Positions 52,300 to 61,553 of a stretch of 64,000 bases of DNA are shown here, one piece after another (the stretch's first letter is position 1; each line of letters begins with the position of its first letter). The translations under genes and the position numbers were made by a program. The stretch lies in contig JAUTXP010000001.1 in NCBI GenBank assembly GCA_030837965.1, forward strand, positions 1 through 64,000. The letters run 5' to 3'. Source of the DNA: Acidimicrobiaceae bacterium (GTDB lineage Bacteria > Actinomycetota > Acidimicrobiia > Acidimicrobiales > JAUTXP01). The notes under the pieces were generated by a model. It saw only the letters and a list, made by a program, of their open reading frames with translations, searched no databases and had not been told where the DNA came from.

Positions 52300-53010
52300 C
52301 TACACGCAGCCGCCGCCCACCGTCACCGTCGCCCCCGGCGTGATGCCCATGCGGTTGAGCCCACCTTGCTGCGTTTCCAGCACGAACCGGAACTTCTGAT
52401 TGCCCGGCGCCGTATACGTCGGGCACTTCCGCGTCCTGGTGATGCACGGCACCATGTCGGTCCCGCCCAGGAAGTGGCCCGCCGCGTCGAAGAAGCCTGC
52501 GGTCAGGCCGAAGCGCACGTTCTTCATGTAGAAGGGCTGGTCGGTGTCGCCCGCGAAGGTGAAGACCATGGCGTCGTAGCCCGCCAGGTCGGCCCGGTTC
52601 ATCAGCCCCTTGGCCTGCTGCTCGGGCGTGGCCGCATGCACGCCGCAGAACCGCCGCACCGCGGCCGAAAAGCCGGGGAACTGGTTCACCGCGATGTGGA
52701 TCTCGTTGAACCCGGCGATGCGGGCGGGCTTGGGCGGCGGCAGCGTGGTGGTGGTGGACGGCGCGCCCAGCACCGGGTTGGCGGGCGTGTCCGCGCCCGC
52801 GGCCAGGAAGGCGAAGAAGGACAGCAACGCCAAGGCTCCAACCGCCCAGTTCAGCCACGTGCGGCCCTGCTCGGTCTGCAACGGCTCGAGGTACTCGCGC
52901 ACCCGCGGCGGCAAACCGTCGGGCAGGTCGAGCAATGGGTCACGGGCGCCGACGCCAGCACCGGCACGGCCCTGGGAGTCGGGCCGGTTCGGGCCGCGGG
53001 CGGGGATCAC
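52300..53010 (-). CDS. DUF192 protein with N-terminal membrane anchor
   Basis: 236 residues. A charged N part, one membrane helix near 55-72 (WAVGALALLSFFAFLAAG) and a Thr/Pro linker precede the DUF192 domain: GYDAMVFTFAGDTDQPFYMKN-like strand and VRFGLTAGFFDAAGHFLG, with cysteines in MVPCITRTRKCP and a final GGGC. The domain is extracytoplasmic and of unknown function; some archaeal relatives are small beta barrels. The gene starts four bases after panB stops, so they share a message. Longer N part than stand-alone DUF192 proteins. Confidence 0.8.
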   Translation of the reverse strand: MIPARGPNRPDSQGRAGAGVGARDPLLDLPDGLPPRVREYLEPLQTEQGRTWLNWAVGALALLSFFAFLAAGADTPANPVLGAPSTTTTLPPPKPARIAGFNEIHIAVNQFPGFSAAVRRFCGVHAATPEQQAKGLMNRADLAGYDAMVFTFAGDTDQPFYMKNVRFGLTAGFFDAAGHFLGGTDMVPCITRTRKCPTYTAPGNQKFRFVLETQQGGLNRMGITPGATVTVGGGCV

Positions 53011-53014
53011 CCCG

Positions 53015-53863
53015 TCATGCTGACACGGAGCCGTACAGCCCCATGGCGCGGGACACGTCCTCGCTCAGGTGGTAGCTCTCCGCGTCGGACGGGAAGCGCC
53101 GGGCCCGAACGTCGTCGGCGAAGGCGGCCAGGGCGGCCACGCCGTCGGCCCGCAGCGACGCGTAGCGCCGCACGAACTTGGGCACGATGCGGTCCTCGAT
53201 GCCGAGCACGTCGTGGAACACGAGCACCTGCCCGTCGCACCACGGCCCGGCGCCGATCCCGATCGTGGGCACGGACACCGCCGCAGTCACCATGCGGGCC
53301 ACCTCGTCGGGCACGCCCTCCAACACGAGCGAGAACACGCCCGCCGCCTCCAAGGCCAAGGCGTCCTCGACCAACAGGGCGGCCGCGTCCACCGACTTGC
53401 CCTGCACCTTGAACCCGCCCATGGCGTGGACCGATTGCGGGGTCAGGCCGATGTGGCCCATGACCGGGATCTCGGCGTCCACGATGGCCGACACCATCGG
53501 CACCCGCTTGGCCCCGCCCTCCAGCTTCACCGCCTGCGCTCCGGCCCGCACCAAGGCAGCCGCGTTGCGCACGGTGTCCTCCACCGAGACGTGGTAGCTC
53601 ATCCACGGCAGGTCGCCCACCACCATGCAGCGGGGCTTGGCCCGGGCCACGGCGGCGATGTGATGGGCCATGTCCTCGGTGGTGACCTGCAAGGTGTCCT
53701 CGTAGCCGAGCACGACCATGGCCAGCGAGTCCCCGACCAGGATCAGGTCCACCCCCGCCTCGTCGGCCATGCGCGCCCCGGGCGCGTCGTACGCCGTGAC
53801 CATGACGAGAGGGTCGGTGCCCTTGCGGGCCCGCACGGCCGGAGCCGTCATCTTCTGTGCCAT
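53015..53863 (-). CDS. panB: 3-methyl-2-oxobutanoate hydroxymethyltransferase
   Basis: 282 residues with GGAGG before the ATG. It makes ketopantoate from 2-ketoisovalerate and methylene-THF in pantothenate/CoA synthesis. The TIM barrel carries VTAYDAPGARMADEAGVD, VGDSLAMVVLGY (Mg ligand Asp), VKLEGG (Lys/Glu), MGHIGLTPQS and IGIGAGPWCDGQVLV. All catalytic motifs are intact. Followed by DUF192. panC/panD are not in the window. Confidence 0.96.
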   Translation of the reverse strand: MAQKMTAPAVRARKGTDPLVMVTAYDAPGARMADEAGVDLILVGDSLAMVVLGYEDTLQVTTEDMAHHIAAVARAKPRCMVVGDLPWMSYHVSVEDTVRNAAALVRAGAQAVKLEGGAKRVPMVSAIVDAEIPVMGHIGLTPQSVHAMGGFKVQGKSVDAAALLVEDALALEAAGVFSLVLEGVPDEVARMVTAAVSVPTIGIGAGPWCDGQVLVFHDVLGIEDRIVPKFVRRYASLRADGVAALAAFADDVRARRFPSDAESYHLSEDVSRAMGLYGSVSA

Positions 53864-53929
53864 CGCTGGCCTCCTTCACCGTCCAGCGCCCCTCGGCTGC
53901 CGGCGGTAGGTCCAGTCTGCGCCTGGGAG

Positions 53930-53935
53930 TACCGT
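53930..53935 (+). promoter_or_regulatory. -10 box of leaderless small Cys protein gene
   Basis: TACCGT ends 9 bases before the ATG at 53945; no ribosome site in between. Confidence 0.45.
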
Positions 53936-53944
53936 GGCCGCAAC

Positions 53945-54211
53945 ATGGAGCGGGTCTGCGAGAACTGCGCCAGGGAGGACGAGGAACTGGTGCTGGTGAA
54001 CCGGGTCTACGTCGTCCCCGAGTCGTGGGACACGGCCGGGTCGAGCACCCGGATGCCCGACGCCGAACTGTGGTGCTTCTCGTGCCGCTCCCTGTACCCG
54101 CACGAGCCCGTCGACCCCGACGGCGACGCCGACCCGGAGCCTGCCCCCGACGCCGACGCCGATGCCGACGCCGATGCCTCAGCCGATGCCCTGGAGACGG
54201 ACGAGCCCTAG
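53945..54211 (+). CDS. Small CxxC/CxxC zinc-ribbon-like protein
   Basis: 88 residues. CENCARED near the start and CFSCRSLYPHE near 45 form a four-cysteine zinc-ribbon pattern; the middle (LVLVNRVYVVPESWD) is beta-rich. The last 40 residues are a Pro/Asp/Ala repeat tail (DADADADADA). It is leaderless. Similar short proteins beside panB-like or ponA genes have no known role in what I can recall. Its stop overlaps the convergent PBP stop by four bases. Confidence 0.65.
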   Translation: MERVCENCAREDEELVLVNRVYVVPESWDTAGSSTRMPDAELWCFSCRSLYPHEPVDPDGDADPEPAPDADADADADASADALETDEP

Positions 54212-56319
54212 TTCTCCGGCTTTTTCGTCGTGCTGGTGGTCGAGGGCGTCGTCGTGGTGGTGGACGAGGACGGAGGCGGCGGCTTCGGCGCCGTCGTCGT
54301 CGTACTCCCGCCAGGCTTGGCCGTCGTGGTCGTCGACGACGGCAAGGACGCCACCGTGGTCGACGTGCTGGCCGTGGACGACGTGGTCGTGGAGGGCAAC
54401 ACCACGCCGGTCACCTCGGGCAGCGGCCTGCCCCCGAGCGACACGCCGGGAAACGACCCGCCGTAGTCGCCGTCGCGCACGGCGTCGGCCATGAACCGCT
54501 TGAAGATCGACGCAGGGAACGACCCGCCGTTGACCTTGCGGCCCCGCACGTTGCTCATGGTCTTGCTGGCCCCCTCCGGGAAGCCCATCCAGACCGCAGT
54601 CGTGAGGCGGGGCGTGTAGCCCACGAACCAGGCGTCGCCGAAGTCCTGCGTGGTGCCCGTCTTGCCCGCCACCGGCCTGCCGATGGCCGCGCCCGTCCCG
54701 GTCCCGCCGGACACGACCTGTTGCAGGCAGTAGCTCACTGTGTCCGCCACCTTCTCGGACATGGCCCGGGCCCGCGCCGGCTTGGCCCGCTCCAGCAGAT
54801 GACCCTCGGCCGTGCGCACTTCGAGGATGGTCACCGGGTCCACGTGCTCGCCCCGGTTGGCGAAGGTCGAAAAGCCCGACGCCATGTCCAGCACCGAGAC
54901 CTCGGACGTCCCCAAGGTCAGCGACACGTCGGGGGCCAGGTCCGAGGTCACGCCCGCCTTGTGGGCCAGCTCGACGACCTTGCTCGGCCCCAGAAGCTTG
55001 ATCAACTGGGCGTACACGGTGTTCACCGAGTGCTTGGTCGCGTCGATCAACGAGAGCGGCCCGTCGAACGACTCGCCTTCGAAGTTGTCGACCTCGTAGT
55101 CCTTGCCCCTGTTGCCCTTGGGGAAGACGATCGAAGGCGGGGCGGGCAGCGTCGACTGGACCGAGTAGCCCTGGCGCACGGCCTCGGCCAGGACGAAGGC
55201 CTTGAACGTGGAGCCGGGCTGGCGGCCCGACCCGCCGCCGCCGGACCCCAGGGCCAGGTTGACCTTGGACGCGGCGAAGTCCCTCCCCCCGACCATGGCC
55301 TTGACCCCGCCCGAGGAGTCGAGCGCCACCAGCGCACCCGCCGGGTCGTCGCCCTTGTTCAGCAAGCCGTACACGGCGTCATAGGCCTGGGCCTGCATCT
55401 TCAAGTCCAGCGTGGTCTTCACCCGCAGCCCACCGCCGTAGACGGTCGCCTCCGAGTACCGGCTCAGCAGTTGCTGGCGCACGTAGTCGGCGAAGTACTG
55501 CGTGCCCTTCTCGGCCATGGCGAAGGTCGGCTCCGCCTTCCCCCGCTCGACCACGTAGGACTGCACGGGCTGTCCGCCCGCGTCCCGCCGCTGCGCCCCG
55601 GTGATGGACCCGGCCTTGGCCATCAGGTCGAGCGTCCTGTTCCTGCGCTGGTCGGCCAGCTTGGGCCTGCGGCCCACGTCCGCCTCCACCGGCGAGCGGA
55701 TGAGCCCGGCCAGATAGGCCGCCTCCCGCAGGTCCACCTGGTCCACGCCCTTGCCGAAGTAGGCGGTCGACGCAGCCTGCACGCCGTACGCACCGCGCCC
55801 GAAGTAGACGGTGTTGAGGTAGCGCTCGAGGATCTGGCGCTTGGACAGCTTGCGCTCCAGCTTCACGGCCAGCGCCGCCTCTTTGACCTTGCGGGACAAG
55901 GTCCGCTCGCGGCCCAGGTAGACGTTCTTCACGTACTGCTGGGTGATGGTCGACCCGCCTTGCAGGTTGCGGCCTCGCGCGTCGGCCAGCGTGGCCCGCA
56001 AGATGCCGACCGGGTCGACGCCGCCGTGCTCGAAGTAGCCCTTGTCCTCGGTGGCCACCACCGCGTCGACCACGACCTTGGGGATCTGGTCGTAGGGGAC
56101 GAAGACGCGGTTCACGCCGTTCGACAGCGTGGCCAGCCTGGCCCCCGACGCGTCGGTGAGGAACGTGGTCTGGGCCTGAGGCCGCTCGGGCGGGAGGGGC
56201 ACGCGGACGAGCAGGTAGGCGGCCCCCGCCACCGCGGTGGAGGCCAGCAGGCCAGCGAGGAAGAGCAGCCGCCGGTACCGCCACAACCGGCTGCGCGGAG
56301 GCGGGCGTCTCGCAGGCAT
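54208..56319 (-). CDS. ponA: Class A penicillin-binding protein (transglycosylase-transpeptidase)
   Basis: 703 residues. One N-terminal membrane helix (LLFLAGLLASTAVAGAAYLL). GT51 domain: catalytic Glu91 in EDKGYFEHGG and the GGSTITQQYVKN motif. Transpeptidase: SxxK in GSTFKAF near 368, SxN in KHSVNT, KTG in GKTGTTQ near 549. The last 70 residues are a Thr/Ser/Pro linker without a PASTA domain, as in M. tuberculosis PonA1. It polymerises and cross-links peptidoglycan. Next to DUF5318, as in the mycobacterial order Rv0049-Rv0050. Confidence 0.95.
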   Translation of the reverse strand: MPARRPPPRSRLWRYRRLLFLAGLLASTAVAGAAYLLVRVPLPPERPQAQTTFLTDASGARLATLSNGVNRVFVPYDQIPKVVVDAVVATEDKGYFEHGGVDPVGILRATLADARGRNLQGGSTITQQYVKNVYLGRERTLSRKVKEAALAVKLERKLSKRQILERYLNTVYFGRGAYGVQAASTAYFGKGVDQVDLREAAYLAGLIRSPVEADVGRRPKLADQRRNRTLDLMAKAGSITGAQRRDAGGQPVQSYVVERGKAEPTFAMAEKGTQYFADYVRQQLLSRYSEATVYGGGLRVKTTLDLKMQAQAYDAVYGLLNKGDDPAGALVALDSSGGVKAMVGGRDFAASKVNLALGSGGGGSGRQPGSTFKAFVLAEAVRQGYSVQSTLPAPPSIVFPKGNRGKDYEVDNFEGESFDGPLSLIDATKHSVNTVYAQLIKLLGPSKVVELAHKAGVTSDLAPDVSLTLGTSEVSVLDMASGFSTFANRGEHVDPVTILEVRTAEGHLLERAKPARARAMSEKVADTVSYCLQQVVSGGTGTGAAIGRPVAGKTGTTQDFGDAWFVGYTPRLTTAVWMGFPEGASKTMSNVRGRKVNGGSFPASIFKRFMADAVRDGDYGGSFPGVSLGGRPLPEVTGVVLPSTTTSSTASTSTTVASLPSSTTTTAKPGGSTTTTAPKPPPPSSSTTTTTPSTTSTTKKPEN

Positions 56320-56330
56320 GGGCGGTCGAG

Positions 56331-57350
56331 TCAGGCTACTGGCGCCCGGTGCCTGCGCACGACCTCGAAGGCGGCCGCGGCCAGCACGCTCAGCACGCCC
56401 GCGGCCAAAGCCAGCGCCGCACCCCGCTGGTAGGGGGTGAGAGGAGCCCGCCCGGCCCAGCGCCAGGTGTCCGGGGCCACGGCCAGCCAGAACAACAGGA
56501 CGGCGGCGGGGAGGCGGCGGGGATGGGCGTCGTCTTCAGTCCACGGGGCGGGCCTGGCCTCGCCGACTCGCCAGGCCAGGATGCCGGTCACGACGGCCAG
56601 GCCCGCCGACAACGCGACTGCGCTTGCACTCAAGCGGCCCACGGCCAACGTGCCGACCAGTGCTGCGGCACCGGGCAGCGCGCCCAGAAGGGCGAGCGGT
56701 AGCGGCACGACGGTGCACAGCGCGCCCGCGGCCATCAAGAGGAAGGCGGCAGGGAGGGGCGCGGCGGCCAGGCCCAGTGCGGCCACGGCTGGACCGGGCC
56801 GGTCGAATGCGGCCAGCGCCACCGCGGCCAGCACGGCCGCGATCGTCGCCTCGGGATGGGGCAGGACGGGGACCGCCGCGGCACCCGCCAAGAGGGCGGG
56901 GACCAACAGCAAGGGGGAGCGTCCGGCCAACACGGCCAGCGCGCCCGCCAAAACGAGGGCGGCGGCCGGGCGGCCGGACGGGACAAGGCTCCAGCCCTGC
57001 CCGTCGATGGCGGTCACCGCCATGCCCGCGGCCAGCAGCACCGCACCCGCCCCGGAGACCAGGCGCTGCGCCGTGGGGCGATCGGCGCGGTCGGCCACGG
57101 CCACCACGACCACGACCGCCGCCAACAACGGGGGGCGCACCATGGCCAGCGGCAGCACGCCGAGCAGGGCCACACCCGCCAACAGCGACTCCAACGTGGC
57201 GGGCACGACCGACGCCGTCACCAGCGCGGCGGCGGCCGCGGCCGCGGCCCTGCCCCTGGCGTGGCCTTGCGTGGCGCCCGCGGCCCACGCCAAGGAGACG
57301 GCGAGTCCGGCGACCGGCCACAGCCAGCGCCGCCAGTCGAGGAACCTCAC
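56331..57350 (-). CDS. Multi-pass membrane protein
   Basis: 339 residues from a GTG at 57350 overlapping the upstream stop by 4 bases. About ten to twelve Ala/Val/Leu-rich helices; few charged loops (GRLSASAVALS, WTEDDAHPRR near the end). No motif allows a family call. It sits between a second membrane gene and ponA on one strand, so a role in envelope assembly is possible. A positionally similar gene in mycobacteria next to ponA1 also codes for a membrane protein. Confidence 0.7.
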   Translation of the reverse strand: MRFLDWRRWLWPVAGLAVSLAWAAGATQGHARGRAAAAAAAALVTASVVPATLESLLAGVALLGVLPLAMVRPPLLAAVVVVVAVADRADRPTAQRLVSGAGAVLLAAGMAVTAIDGQGWSLVPSGRPAAALVLAGALAVLAGRSPLLLVPALLAGAAAVPVLPHPEATIAAVLAAVALAAFDRPGPAVAALGLAAAPLPAAFLLMAAGALCTVVPLPLALLGALPGAAALVGTLAVGRLSASAVALSAGLAVVTGILAWRVGEARPAPWTEDDAHPRRLPAAVLLFWLAVAPDTWRWAGRAPLTPYQRGAALALAAGVLSVLAAAAFEVVRRHRAPVA

Positions 57351-57976
57351 CCGATGACCGCCAGCAGCAGGCCGAGCCCGGCCGCCGCCAATGCGGCCAT
57401 TGGCGTCGCCGTCGGTCGGGGCAGCCTGCGAGCGCACACCACGAGACCCATCCCGACCAGCGCGCCCAGGGCCCGCACCAGCCCGTCGCCCCAACCGGTG
57501 GCCGCAGGCCCCAGCGCGACCACACCCGCCAGCAGGCCGAAGGGCAGTCCCCTCCAGTCCCTGGGGGCGACGGCCACGCAGGCCAGCGCGGCCAGGCCCG
57601 AGCCCGCCGCGCCGAGGGACGAGCCCACGAAGACGGCCGGTCCGAGCACGGCCTGGGCCCCGGCCACGCCCGCCAACGACGTGGTCCCGAAGCGGGCCAG
57701 CCCTCCGAGCACAGCCAGCACAGCCACCCCGCCTGCCCACGCGTCGGCCGCGGCCACGCCCAGCAGCACGGCGGCCAGCAGTCCGTCGCCTGTGGTCGTG
57801 AGCACCAAGGCGGCCGCCCCCGCCGAGAATGCGGTGGGCCAGACCGGCCCCGTCGGCCAGGCCGCGCCGGCCGGGCTGGTGGGCCGGGTCGGTGCGATCA
57901 GGCCCGGGAGGCGCGGGTCCGCGGCCGGCCCGCCAGGTAGGTGCGGGTCAGGTGGTTCCATGAGCACTCCGGGCAC
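57347..57976 (-). CDS. Membrane protein, coupled to the next membrane gene
   Basis: 209 residues from the first ATG at 57976, or a few less from that at 57961; either start lies inside the end of the DUF5318 gene (up to 79 bases overlap). A Pro-rich N end (about 45 residues) and then six or so helices, among them ALVLTTTGDGLLAAVLLGVAAADAW and a late PMAALAAAGLGLLLAVIG. Family not recognised. Ends in a GTGA overlap with the following membrane gene, so the two probably form one complex or, in ancestors, one protein. Confidence 0.65.
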   Translation of the reverse strand: MPGVLMEPPDPHLPGGPAADPRLPGLIAPTRPTSPAGAAWPTGPVWPTAFSAGAAALVLTTTGDGLLAAVLLGVAAADAWAGGVAVLAVLGGLARFGTTSLAGVAGAQAVLGPAVFVGSSLGAAGSGLAALACVAVAPRDWRGLPFGLLAGVVALGPAATGWGDGLVRALGALVGMGLVVCARRLPRPTATPMAALAAAGLGLLLAVIG

Positions 57977-58317
57977 GCCTCAACCACATAGCACGCCACC
58001 TGCCCGGCCCTGCGGGTCAGCCGGGCCAGCTCGGCCGCGTCGGTAAAGCACTGGCCGCTGGGCGGCAGGTGGGGGCCGAAGGCGTACGAGACCTGGACCA
58101 GCGTGTCGGCCTCGCAGATCGGGCAGTCCTCCTCGACCTTGGCGCCAACGTTGCGGGCGGCCCGCAACAGCTCGGGATGGGCGTCGCACACGTCGAGCCG
58201 AGACAGGCGGCCCCTGCGGAACTCCTTGATGATCGAGTTCCTGGCCAGGCGGTAGTCGATCTGGCCGGGCAAACCCGAGGCGGACGCGCCTCGCAGGGAT
58301 GCCGGGCCGAAACTCAT
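57898..58317 (-). CDS. DUF5318 actinobacterial protein
   Basis: 139 residues. The family pattern is clear: [55 protein letters not shown] and [19 protein letters not shown]. Two CxxC pairs suggest zinc. The role is unknown; the neighbour of ponA1 in mycobacteria (Rv0049) is of this family. A -10 box TACCCT at 58326-58331 ends 8 bases before the ATG, so it is leaderless. Divergent from PadR. Confidence 0.88.
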   Translation of the reverse strand: MSFGPASLRGASASGLPGQIDYRLARNSIIKEFRRGRLSRLDVCDAHPELLRAARNVGAKVEEDCPICEADTLVQVSYAFGPHLPPSGQCFTDAAELARLTRRAGQVACYVVEACPECSWNHLTRTYLAGRPRTRASRA

Positions 58318-58325
58318 TGCGGGCC

Positions 58326-58331
58326 AGGGTA
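58326..58331 (-). promoter_or_regulatory. -10 box of leaderless DUF5318 gene
   Basis: Minus-strand TACCCT, 8 bases from the ATG at 58317. No ribosome site in between. Confidence 0.45.
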
Positions 58332-58347
58332 CTCCCGGAGGGTCCGT

Positions 58348-58375
58348 TTGCCGTCCGGCGGGCTGCTGCTATGGT
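58348..58375 (+). promoter_or_regulatory. PadR-ino1 promoter
   Basis: -35 TTGCCG at 58348-58353, 16-base spacer, -10 TATGGT at 58370-58375. The start point would fall in the PadR palindrome immediately downstream. Confidence 0.5.
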
Positions 58376-58383
58376 GTCGTCCG

Positions 58384-58402
58384 ATATATCGAGTCGATAC
58401 AT
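58384..58402. promoter_or_regulatory. Candidate PadR operator
   Basis: ATATATCGA-G-TCGATACAT, a 19-base palindrome with one mismatch pair, AT-rich in a GC-rich region. It overlaps the transcription start of the padR-ino1 operon, as expected for autorepression. Confidence 0.65.
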
Positions 58403-58461
58403 CGAAGCCACACCAACAGGGGTCGACCTTCGGCCCGAACGAAAGGCAGCGGCGACCGCCC

Positions 58462-59073
58462 GTGCTGGAACTGGCCATCCTCGGCCTGCTGAAGGAACAG
58501 GAGCTCCACGGCTACGAGCTGAAGAAGCGGCTGGGCGAAGCCCTCGGCCCGCTCAGCTCGGTGTCGTTCGGCTCGCTGTACCCGGCCCTCAACCGCTTGG
58601 AGGCGGCGGGCGCGGTCAAGGCAGTGGAGGCCAACCCCGGCGGCGTCGGTGCCCCCGCCGTCCCCATGACCGGCTCCCTGGGCGGCGAATTGGCCGCCTA
58701 CCGGGCCCGTCGGGCCGCCACCCGCGGCTCACGGGGCAAGAAGGTCTACGGCATCACCGACCGGGGCCAGGCCTTGTTCGAAGAGCTGTTGGCGGCCGAG
58801 TCGGCCACCGACGGCGACGACAAGTCCTTCAACCTCAAGCTCGCCTTTGCCCGCTACCTCCCATCCGACGCCCGGCTCGGGCTGTTGGAGCGGCGGCGGG
58901 CCCAATTGGTCGACCGCCTGGCCCGGCTGCGCACTGCGGTGCGGACCGGGCGCGAGCGCCTCGACGACTACAGCCGGTCCCTCATGGAACACAGCACCGA
59001 GGCGACCGAACGGGACATTTCCTGGCTCGACAAGTTGATCCAGAACGAACGGCAGGAGGAAGGCCGCACATGA
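58462..59073 (+). CDS. PadR-family transcriptional regulator
   Basis: 203 residues from a GTG at 58462, where the conserved [19 protein letters not shown] starts. Winged helix: [21 protein letters not shown] and a wing that contains a 45-residue insertion ([20 protein letters not shown] to [15 protein letters not shown]). The C part is a coiled-coil dimer helix ([20 protein letters not shown]). M. tuberculosis has a PadR gene (Rv0047c) before ino1 in the same order. The stop overlaps the ino1 start (ATGA), so it probably controls ino1 through the upstream palindrome; the inducer is unknown. Confidence 0.9.
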   Translation: MLELAILGLLKEQELHGYELKKRLGEALGPLSSVSFGSLYPALNRLEAAGAVKAVEANPGGVGAPAVPMTGSLGGELAAYRARRAATRGSRGKKVYGITDRGQALFEELLAAESATDGDDKSFNLKLAFARYLPSDARLGLLERRRAQLVDRLARLRTAVRTGRERLDDYSRSLMEHSTEATERDISWLDKLIQNERQEEGRT

Positions 59074-60149
59074 GCAACAACCGAAAGACGGTCCGCGTCG
59101 CCATCGCGGGCGTAGGCAACTGCGCCAGCTCCTTGGTGCAAGGCGTGGAGTTCTACCGCGACGCCGGCCCGGACGAGCGCGTCCCCGGTCTCATGCATGT
59201 GGTGCTGGGCGGCTATCACGTGGGCGACGTCGAGTTCGTCGCCGCCTTCGACGTGGACGCCACCAAGGTCGGGCTCGACCTGGGCAAGGCCATCGACGCA
59301 GGGCCCAACAACACCATCAAGTTCGCGGACGTGCCTGACCTGGGCGTCACCGTGCTGCGGGGCCCGACCCTGGACGGGTTCGGCGAGTTCTACCAGCAGG
59401 TGGCCGAGGAGTCGCCGCTTGAGCCGGTGGACGTGGCCCAGGCCCTGCGCGACGCCAAGGCCGACGTGCTAGTCTCCTACCTGCCGGTTGGCTAAGAGGA
59501 CGCGCAGAAGTTATACGCCCAGGCCTGCCTGGACGCGGGGGTCGGGTTCGTCAACGCCATCCCCGTCTTCATCGCCAGCAACCCGGAGTGGGCGGCCAAG
59601 TTCGAGGCCGCGGGCCTTCCCATCGTGGGCGACGACATCAAGTCCCAGGTGGGCGCCACCATCGTGCACCGCACGCTGGCCCGGCTGTTCGAGGACCGGG
59701 GCACCACCATCGACCACACCTACCAGCTCAACTTCGGCGGGAACATGGACTTCATGAACATGCTCGAGCGCAAGCGCTTGAAGTCCAAGAAGATCTCCAA
59801 GACCCAGTCGGTCACCAGCCAGATCGACCAAGGCATCGGCGACCGCGACGTGCACATCGGCCCGTCCGATCACGTGCCCTGGCTGGAGGACCGCAAGTGG
59901 GCGTTCATCCGCCTGGAGGGCCGCAACTTCGGCGACGTGCCGTTGACGGTGGAGCTCAAGCTGGAGGTGCACGACTCGCCCAACTCGGCGGGCGTGATCA
60001 TCGACGCCGTGCGCTGCGCCAAGGTGGCCATGGACCGTGGCATCGGCGGCCCGCTGCTCGGCCCGTCGGCCTACTTCATGAAGTCGCCACCCAAGCAGTT
60101 CCGCGACGAAGAGGCCCGCGTCATGGTCGAGGAGTACGTCCAGGGCTGA
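59070..60149 (+). pseudogene. ino1: Inositol-3-phosphate synthase, interrupted by in-frame TAA
   Basis: From the ATG at 59070 the frame codes [20 protein letters not shown] (NAD site) to VLVSYLPVG, then TAA at 59493-59495, then continues in the same frame with [32 protein letters not shown] and [14 protein letters not shown] to 60149. The family has Ser at the TAA position (LPVGSE), so a single TCA-to-TAA change explains it. Without it the protein is 359 residues, normal for the short actinobacterial type. It makes inositol-3-phosphate from glucose-6-phosphate for phosphatidylinositol and mycothiol. Real decay or sequence error is unresolved. Confidence 0.88.
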
Positions 60150-60750
60150 GTTCCACGAGCAGCGGGCGATGGTCGCTGACCGGCTGTGCCGGAAGGACGT
60201 CCTGCGCGCTGACTTCCAGCCCGGCGCCCTCGACCGCGATGTGGTCGATGCGGATGCGGGGATTGTCAGCGGGAAATGTGGGTGCACCGCGGTGGATGCG
60301 CAGGTTCAGGTCGCCGAGCAGCAGCCGGGGCTCTGGCCGTTTGCGCAACAGGGCCACGACCTGGCCGAGCTGCTCGCGCGCCTCGGCCGTGTCGATCGAC
60401 AGGTGGGTGACGGCCACCGAGATGCCGCCGGTGCGGGCCATGAGGGCGATGCGCCGCTCGTGCTTGCCATGTCTGGGCAGGCGCTCGACGGCCACGTCCT
60501 CCAAGGGCCAGCGGCTGAACAAGGCGTTGCCGTAGCCCCAGATGGCGGGGCCGAACACGCCGTGCAGGCCGGTGGCCCGGCTCACCCGGCGGACGGTGTG
60601 GGCCAGCCTGCTGCGGGGCCGGCCCACGTCCACCTCTTGCAGCGCGAGCAGGTCGGCGTCGAAGCCCGCGCAGACCCGCGCCGCCAGGCCCACGTCGACT
60701 CGCCCGCTCGGCGTGCGGCCGTGCTGGATGTTGAAGGTCACGATCCTCAT
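60121..60750 (-). CDS. Endonuclease/exonuclease/phosphatase-family protein
   Basis: 209 residues. [10 protein letters not shown] at the start (Asn metal site), [10 protein letters not shown] (catalytic Glu), [19 protein letters not shown] (Asp/Asn) and [11 protein letters not shown] (Asp-His) complete the EEP active site. Substrates may be phosphodiesters of DNA, lipids or inositol phosphates; lying beside ino1, an inositol-phosphate role is possible. Its last 29 bases are antisense to the ino1 end. Divergent from the methyltransferase, 26 bases between the starts. Confidence 0.85.
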   Translation of the reverse strand: MRIVTFNIQHGRTPSGRVDVGLAARVCAGFDADLLALQEVDVGRPRSRLAHTVRRVSRATGLHGVFGPAIWGYGNALFSRWPLEDVAVERLPRHGKHERRIALMARTGGISVAVTHLSIDTAEAREQLGQVVALLRKRPEPRLLLGDLNLRIHRGAPTFPADNPRIRIDHIAVEGAGLEVSAQDVLPAQPVSDHRPLLVELSPGRTPRP

Positions 60751-60776
60751 GGCATCAGTGGGGCAGACTTCCCCCG

Positions 60777-61511
60777 ATGCCGACAGACAATGCCGCGGCC
60801 TGGGACCGGCACGCCTCCGCCTACCAGGCCGGCGCCCAGCTCCCCACCGACGTGGCCCACTACGGCCCTGACATCGGCACCGAGACCGACTTCCGCCTGC
60901 TGGGCGACCTGAAGGGCAAGCGGGTGCTGGAGCTCGGCTGCGGCGGGGCCCAGTGCTCGATCGCCTTCGCCAAGCAGGGCGCCACCGCCATCGGCATCGA
61001 CTTCTCGGCCGAGATGCTGGCCTTCGGTAAGCGCCTGTGCGAGCGCGAGGAGGTAAAGGTGGAGCTGCGCCACGGCGACGTGGCCGACCTCGCCTTCCTG
61101 CGGGCCGACTCCATCGACATGGTCTTTTCGGCCTATGCCTTCGGCTACGTCGAGGATCTCAACCGGGTGTTCCGGCAAGTGCACCGGGTCCTCAAGGTGG
61201 GCGCGCCCTTGGTGTTCTCGCTCCCCCATCCGGCCTACGACATGCTCGACGACGACTCGCCCCAGCCGCTGATGGTGCGGCGCTCCTACTTCGACCGATC
61301 GCCCATCGACTACACGTTCAACGGCATCGCCTTCACCGACTACCACCACACCATCAGCGACCTGTTCACATCGCTGAGCAGGGCCAGCTACCGGGTGGAC
61401 ACGATCCTCGAACCCGAGCCGGTACCCGGCCCGCGCAGCCAGTTCTGGCGGGACACCTTCCGTTACGTCCCTCGCACGCTGATCATCCGGGCCCGCAAAG
61501 AAGGCAACTGA
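60777..61511 (+). CDS. Class I SAM-dependent methyltransferase
   Basis: 244 residues. SAM site LKGKRVLELGCGGAQCSIAFA, acid loop IGIDFSAEMLA, LRHGDVADLAF and the post-IV strand FSAYAFGYVEDL. The C part (DYTFNGIAFTDYHHTISD) is likely the substrate cap. The substrate is not known. The weak -10 CAGACT ends 7 bases before the ATG, suggesting a leaderless message. Convergent with the PLP-dependent gene. Confidence 0.88.
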   Translation: MPTDNAAAWDRHASAYQAGAQLPTDVAHYGPDIGTETDFRLLGDLKGKRVLELGCGGAQCSIAFAKQGATAIGIDFSAEMLAFGKRLCEREEVKVELRHGDVADLAFLRADSIDMVFSAYAFGYVEDLNRVFRQVHRVLKVGAPLVFSLPHPAYDMLDDDSPQPLMVRRSYFDRSPIDYTFNGIAFTDYHHTISDLFTSLSRASYRVDTILEPEPVPGPRSQFWRDTFRYVPRTLIIRARKEGN

Positions 61512-61553
61512 GCGCTCGGCCTTTGGCTGACGACGACGACGGTGCCGCCGCGT

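Noticed and set aside
59493-59495. Stop-codon recoding in ino1
   Set aside because: The codon is TAA, not TGA or TAG, and no recoding hairpin or special tRNA is evident; a point change is simpler.
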